The notes under the pieces: model-generated
Database searches by the model: none
What the model was told of the DNA's origin: nothing
The model's input: only the letters and a program-made list of their open reading frames with translations
Made by a program: the position numbers and the translations under genes
In this document: in pieces, positions 54,077 to 57,328 of the stretch
How the letters are laid out: the number at the start of each line of letters is the position of its first letter
Numbering within the stretch: the first letter of the stretch is position 1
Source: Bacillota bacterium
Lineage (GTDB): Bacteria > Bacillota > Clostridia > Oscillospirales > Acutalibacteraceae
Direction of reading: 5' to 3'
DNA: 57,328 nucleotides
NCBI GenBank assembly: GCA_023458755.1
Contig: JAEWYE010000006.1
Span: 1-57,328 of the forward strand

Positions 54077-55840
54077 ATGACATTTAGCAATATTAGTTTT
54101 AGAAATACTTCTAAGAAGCAAGAAGACGTGAAGGTGAAAAACAAAAAAAATTTTAAACTGCATTTTCTGCATAAGCGGCATCGCAATGCAAGTATTTTTA
54201 AAAAGCTAAGCGCATCCTTCTTGATGATTGCGGTTATTAGCAGTGTACTGATTGGTGCTATTGGCATTATAAATTTGAACAAAAATAACACCATGTCCCA
54301 AAATATTTATCAGGAAGATTTGGTTCCATTGGCTCCGCTTTATCGTATTCAAACCGATTTTATTACGATGGGAACAAAAATAAACGGAAGTGATGTTTTC
54401 AGTAACCGAACCGCAGTCAGTGCGTTATCGTCACAGCTTTTAAACGAGCTTTCTCAGTATAGTTCGACGGTAAAAAATACGGAGGAAAAAGCCATACTTT
54501 CACAAATGGCCGCAAATATTGGTGATTATGTGTCGGGAATAAACGAAGCACTGAATGATTTTGGCAGCGGGGATTCAGAGTCGGCATATAAACTAATTGA
54601 CGGCAAAATATCAACAATATCCGCAAATCTGGATAAGCTTATCACCGGATTGTATACTAAAAAGATTGCGGAAGCGAAGCAACAAAATGAGGAAAGCCAG
54701 CATGATTTTATGGTTTCAATGGGCATGATGGCTGTTATAACACTGATTTCGATTGGTCTAGCGGCCTTTATGGGCAGATTAAATGCGAAGCAAATCTGTA
54801 AGCCAATCAGTAGTCTTGTAAAATCTGCTGAAGAAATTTCCAAGGGCAATCTGAACGTAGAGTTCGAAAAGGGAAATGGCGACGAAATCAGTGTGCTCGC
54901 GGATACCTTTCAAAAAATGGCGGCAGCATGGTCAAGCTACATAAATGAAATATCCTCCGTACTCTCCCAAATGTCCGAAGGAAATTTGGATGTGACAATA
55001 TCTTCCGAATATAAGGGCGATTTCCGAAAAATAAAGGAATCACTTAACCAAATCATCGCAACCTTTAATGAGGTGATCGGTGAAATTATTACCGCCGCGA
55101 ACGAGATAACAAGCGGCACCAGTCAGCTTTCGGCGGGGAGCCAAAGCCTGTCATCTGGAGCGGCAGAACAGGCTGCTTCCGTTGAGGAACTGACCGCATC
55201 CATTACTGAAATTGCACAAAAAACAAAGCAAAACGCAATTAGTGCTTCAGAAGCTAATGAAATTGCGAATTCTTTAAAAGAATTTGCTGCCAGTGGCAAT
55301 GACAAAATGGGGCAAATGTTAGGCTCCATGAGCGAGATAAGTGAATCTGCTATGGGCATTTCCGATATTATAAAAGCAATTAACGATATTGCGTTTCAAA
55401 CAAATGTACTTGCCCTTAACGCTTCCATAGAGGCTGCCAGAGCGGGCAGTTATGGCAAGGGTTTTGCAGTTGTGGCGGAAGAGGTCAGGCACCTTGCATT
55501 ACGCAGTACAGATGCTGCAAAAAGCACCACTCAGATGATCGATAAATCAATTGACAAGGCGGCTGTAGGTACCAATATTGCACAGGACACATCTGATTCA
55601 CTGAAGATGATTGAAAAAGGTGTAAACGATACGGCTGCAATTATTGAAAAGATTGCAATATCATCCAAAACACAGGCAATGGGTATTAGCCAAATAAATA
55701 AAGGCATTGAAGACGTGTCTAAAATTGTGCAAACCAATTCTGCGACAGCTGAGCAAGGCGCAGCTGCAAGTGAGGAACTTTTCAATCAGGCAAAAAATAT
55801 GAAGGAACTTGTCAGTGGCTTCAAGGTGAGAGAAAAATAA
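54077..55840 (+). CDS. Methyl-accepting chemotaxis protein (4HB type)
   Basis: A chemoreceptor of about 587 residues. The basic N-terminus is followed by TM1 (about 45-68), an extracellular four-helix-bundle sensor (about 70-215, NKNNTMSQNIYQEDLVPLAPLYRIQTD, typical of 4HB_MCP_1), TM2 (about 220-240), HAMP, then a signalling domain with tip IIKAINDIAFQTNVLALNAS. The start is uncertain: ATG 54077 has AAAGGA 11 nt upstream, while ATG 54065 has no room for a ribosome site. As the last gene of the xylan/uronate region it may guide movement to plant-wall sugars. Its sensor differs from the dCache receptor in the mannan locus. Confidence 0.88.
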   Translation: MTFSNISFRNTSKKQEDVKVKNKKNFKLHFLHKRHRNASIFKKLSASFLMIAVISSVLIGAIGIINLNKNNTMSQNIYQEDLVPLAPLYRIQTDFITMGTKINGSDVFSNRTAVSALSSQLLNELSQYSSTVKNTEEKAILSQMAANIGDYVSGINEALNDFGSGDSESAYKLIDGKISTISANLDKLITGLYTKKIAEAKQQNEESQHDFMVSMGMMAVITLISIGLAAFMGRLNAKQICKPISSLVKSAEEISKGNLNVEFEKGNGDEISVLADTFQKMAAAWSSYINEISSVLSQMSEGNLDVTISSEYKGDFRKIKESLNQIIATFNEVIGEIITAANEITSGTSQLSAGSQSLSSGAAEQAASVEELTASITEIAQKTKQNAISASEANEIANSLKEFAASGNDKMGQMLGSMSEISESAMGISDIIKAINDIAFQTNVLALNASIEAARAGSYGKGFAVVAEEVRHLALRSTDAAKSTTQMIDKSIDKAAVGTNIAQDTSDSLKMIEKGVNDTAAIIEKIAISSKTQAMGISQINKGIEDVSKIVQTNSATAEQGAAASEELFNQAKNMKELVSGFKVREK

Positions 55841-55843
55841 AAG

Positions 55844-56095
55844 AGACTTCATTAAATTTTGTGTAAAAGTGAATCAAGTACCTCCTTTTAGACAAAAGTC
55901 TGAAATTAAAAGGAAGTCTTTTTAATTTCAGCAACACCAGCAGAAATGATGAAGGAGTATGTAAATAGCCCAAAATTCAACAACACAGCAGAGGACATAA
56001 CAGCCATGAAAGAAATGTTCAAAGATGTACGTTAACAGGTGATGCAAAGTGCATTGGAGAATAAACTCGGTTATGAAAAAACTGAAAGAATATGA
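55844..56095 (+). pseudogene. IS256-type transposase 5' fragment
   Basis: Starting with an IS256-like terminal stretch (55845 onward, containing ATTTTGTGTAAAAGTG), a coding fragment runs from about 55931 to 56095. It reads EMMKEYVNSPKFNNTAED, then KEMFKDVR, a TAA stop, and then QVMQSALENKLGYEKTE, which matches the N-terminus of Mutator/IS256 transposases. It has an in-frame stop near its middle and lacks the DDE catalytic part. It is a dead remnant. The following 80 bases hold the inverted long-distance repeat. Confidence 0.7.
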
Positions 56096-56126
56096 TAGTT
56101 TTACATTCATAATATTGTATGTAAAG

Positions 56127-56185
56127 TTATACCACATTGTAAGTATTTTTGCTGCTCATTTGACCTCAAAACCATAAAATAAACT
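56127..56185. repeat. Copy 2 of an inverted long-distance repeat
   Basis: Positions 56144-56167 are the exact reverse complement of 7562-7585, with weaker matching around. It adjoins the IS256 fragment but does not read as part of the transposase. Confidence 0.6.
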
Positions 56186-56411
56186 CATGATTTTTGCAAT
56201 AAAAATAGGTCATTTGAATGGCTGAAACAGTATTCAGAGTAGGACCCGATTTTCACAGGTTAGAGGAATGAAGGGGTAATAGTAAGTTGTTCTAATCAAG
56301 GTCAAAAAACAACCTTCGGGCCAATGCCCGAAGATTATTGCTGATTGTATCAAGGTTTAAGGCTGTATTTTTGACAGTCAATTTGACAATATAAGCATTT
56401 TACAGAACGGG
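56186..56411. other. Gene-free stretch with a GC-rich hairpin
   Basis: No gene is seen. CTTCGGG (56314-56320) pairs with CCCGAAG (56327-56333), a stable stem without a following T-run. The rest looks like eroded mobile DNA. Confidence 0.4.
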
Positions 56412-56490
56412 AAGCATTTAACGCTACGCCCCACAAACGAGCAGCTTTGGGAACTGTTTTCGTAGGTACAAATCCTGCCTCCGCAACCAC
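56412..56490 (+). other. 51-base repeat copy 2 joined to a tRNA-like 3' end
   Basis: Bases 56412-56462 repeat 34036-34086. From about 56462 the sequence reads like the end of a tRNA: T-stem GTAGG/CCTGC around TACAAAT (one change from TTCAAAT), then CTCCGCA, A, CCA to 56489. TTTGGGA at 56446-56452 sits where an anticodon loop would be (UGG, proline). The 5' half and D-arm do not fit, so this is a degenerate fragment, possibly an old attachment-site scar, not a working tRNA. Confidence 0.45.
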
Positions 56491-56675
56491 AAAAAATGGC
56501 TTGAAACCTGTTGCGTAGCAGGGTGGGATTCATTCCAACCAAATATTTTTGTTTTTTTGTCTGTCTGCTTGACAGGGGCTGTTCAGAGTGCAATGGGCTG
56601 ACTTTTTTGTCCAGCCAAAACCACCGGCGGTGCCGGTGAGACCGGAAGAGCTTTAGCGGTCAGAAGTGAAAAAGA

Positions 56676-56733
56676 AACCTCCTTTTGCTATAATAACTGT
56701 GGTTTCGCCGCCAACAGTCAGCAAAAGGAGGTT
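56676..56733 (+). promoter_or_regulatory. Ribosome-site-sequestering stem-loop of tnpA
   Basis: AACCTCCTTTTGC (56676-56688) pairs perfectly with GCAAAAGGAGGTT (56721-56733), and an inner ACTGT/ACAGT pairing closes the loop. The right arm contains the AAGGAGG that would translate tnpA. In IS200 such a leader hairpin blocks translation and outside transcription, keeping transposition rare. Confidence 0.75.
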
Positions 56734-56739
56734 GCCTAC

Positions 56740-57215
56740 ATGGCTACAAAAAATAATAACCAAGAGGAAAGCTACAGTTTAGCACATACAAAATGGAACT
56801 GCAAATATCACATAGTATTCGCACCGAAATTCCGAAGAAAAGAAATATATGGACAGAAACGAGCAGAAATAGGGAAGATACTAAGAGATATTTGCTCATG
56901 GAAAGGCGTAGAAATTGTTGAAGCAAACGCGTGTCCTGACCATATTCACATGTTGCTTTCAATACCACCGAAGATGAGTGTTTCCGGATTCGTAGGATTT
57001 CTCAAAGGGAAAAGCAGTGTCTTGATTTTTGAAAAGTTCGGGAATCTAAAATATAATATGGGAATAAACATTTCTGGTGCAGAGGGTATTACGTGGATAC
57101 AGTAGGAAGAAATAAAAAAGCGATTGAGCAATATATTCAAAATCAGCTCAAAGAGGATTTAATGGCAGACCAAATGTCACTTAGTGACACAATGGATAGT
57201 TATAAGAAAAAATAA
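56740..57215 (+). pseudogene. tnpA: IS200-type transposase tnpA with frameshift
   Basis: The first frame (56740-57105) gives a Y1 HUH transposase: SLAHTKWNCKYHIVFAPKFRR, then the HUH motif CPDHIHMLL and FVGFLKGKSSVLIFEKF. After KYN (about 57057) the frame changes to meaningless NMGINISGAEG. One frame over, the family sequence continues as YGNKHFWCRGYYVDTVGRN and QYIQNQLKEDLMADQ to a TAA at 57213-57215. A single-base deletion in what was probably AAATATAAATATGGG explains it. The helix carrying the catalytic Tyr is thus lost from the translated product, so this copy is inactive unless frameshifting restores it. Confidence 0.82.
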
Positions 57216-57328
57216 ATAGTAGAGCGACAGCAGGCGGCGGAATTACCATGCCCCTTGAGGGGCCGCAGAGAACATGTTGCGCCTTTGGCGCCGCGGAAAT
57301 ACCACCGGCTTGCCGGTGGATTTTTATT

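Larger units (their letters stand above)
56620..57328 (+). mobile_element. IS200/IS605-type insertion sequence, transposase broken
   Basis: A tnpA-only element of the IS200 type. The subterminal left-end hairpin is CACCGGC/GCCGGTG (56622-56638), and the right-end hairpin is CCACCGGC/GCCGGTGG (57302-57319), followed by ATTTTTATT at the window edge. Such imperfect palindromes near the ends, without inverted terminal repeats, are the hallmark of this family. The exact boundaries are not determined. Confidence 0.75.

Noticed and set aside
56378..56593. 71-codon minus-strand frame with GGRICTYEN
   Set aside because: This is the translation of the antisense of a tRNA-like 3' end, a common artefact. 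It has no ribosome site and no coding support.

Overview
The window looks like chromosomal DNA of a low-to-medium G+C Firmicute, most likely a fibre-degrading clostridium of the Oscillospiraceae/Ruminococcaceae type. The evidence is AGGAGG-type ribosome sites, lipobox solute-binding proteins paired with permeases but no local ATPase, an SPKTG-type wall anchor, and a mannan pathway like the one known from Ruminococcus albus (GH130 phosphorylases plus a 2-epimerase). The assignment is inference; no rRNA or marker gene is present.

Region 1 (about 134-7518) is a tight nine-gene plus-strand operon for a quinone-linked electron-transfer module. It holds FixC-like and FixX-like proteins, a short polyprenyl diphosphate synthase, a DoxX/DoxD membrane protein, a Met-rich secreted FixH/YtkA-like protein, a membrane polyferredoxin related to NapH/CcoG, a MenA-type prenyltransferase, a CPBP-family membrane protein and a MenG/UbiE methyltransferase. 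It looks able to finish a (demethyl)menaquinone from an imported or elsewhere-made head group and to feed it electrons. This is the best candidate for an undescribed system.

Region 2 (about 7550-12180) is a mobile-element remnant: an XRE repressor plus ImmA/IrrE-like peptidase with a clear promoter and operator, a zinc-ribbon peptide, a large serine recombinase coupled to a catalytically dead paralogue, and a divergent XRE regulator. Region 3 (12392-14559) is a minus-strand pair, cysteine desulfurase then ThiF/MoeB. It is followed by more than 1 kb with terminators and an IS-like repeat cluster.

Region 4 (about 15500-32910) is a beta-mannan utilisation locus. It contains a surface-anchored GH5 mannanase with three binding modules, a chemoreceptor, a LacI regulator, an ABC importer, GH130_2, a CE7 esterase, an MBL-fold hydrolase, a mannobiose/cellobiose 2-epimerase, GH130_1 mannosylglucose phosphorylase and GH113. 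Four promoters in it share a TAACTTAA element beside the -10, and two share a 16-bp operator. A manA (mannose-6-phosphate isomerase) follows but is broken by a Trp-to-TGA change and has no start codon.

Region 5 (34375-55840) is a glucuronoxylan/uronate locus. It contains an AraC regulator, an SGNH acetylesterase with an apparent ATT start, GH2, a second ABC importer, GH67 alpha-glucuronidase, GH3 beta-xylosidase, uxuB, uxuA, uxaC, a KDPG-aldolase/KDG-kinase fusion, and a second chemoreceptor. Together they take aldouronic acids to glucuronate, fructuronate, mannonate, KDG, KDPG and finally pyruvate plus glyceraldehyde-3-phosphate.

Region 6 (55841-57328) is a graveyard of mobile DNA: an IS256-type transposase fragment, a tRNA-like 3' end, and an IS200/IS605-type element whose transposase carries a frameshift.
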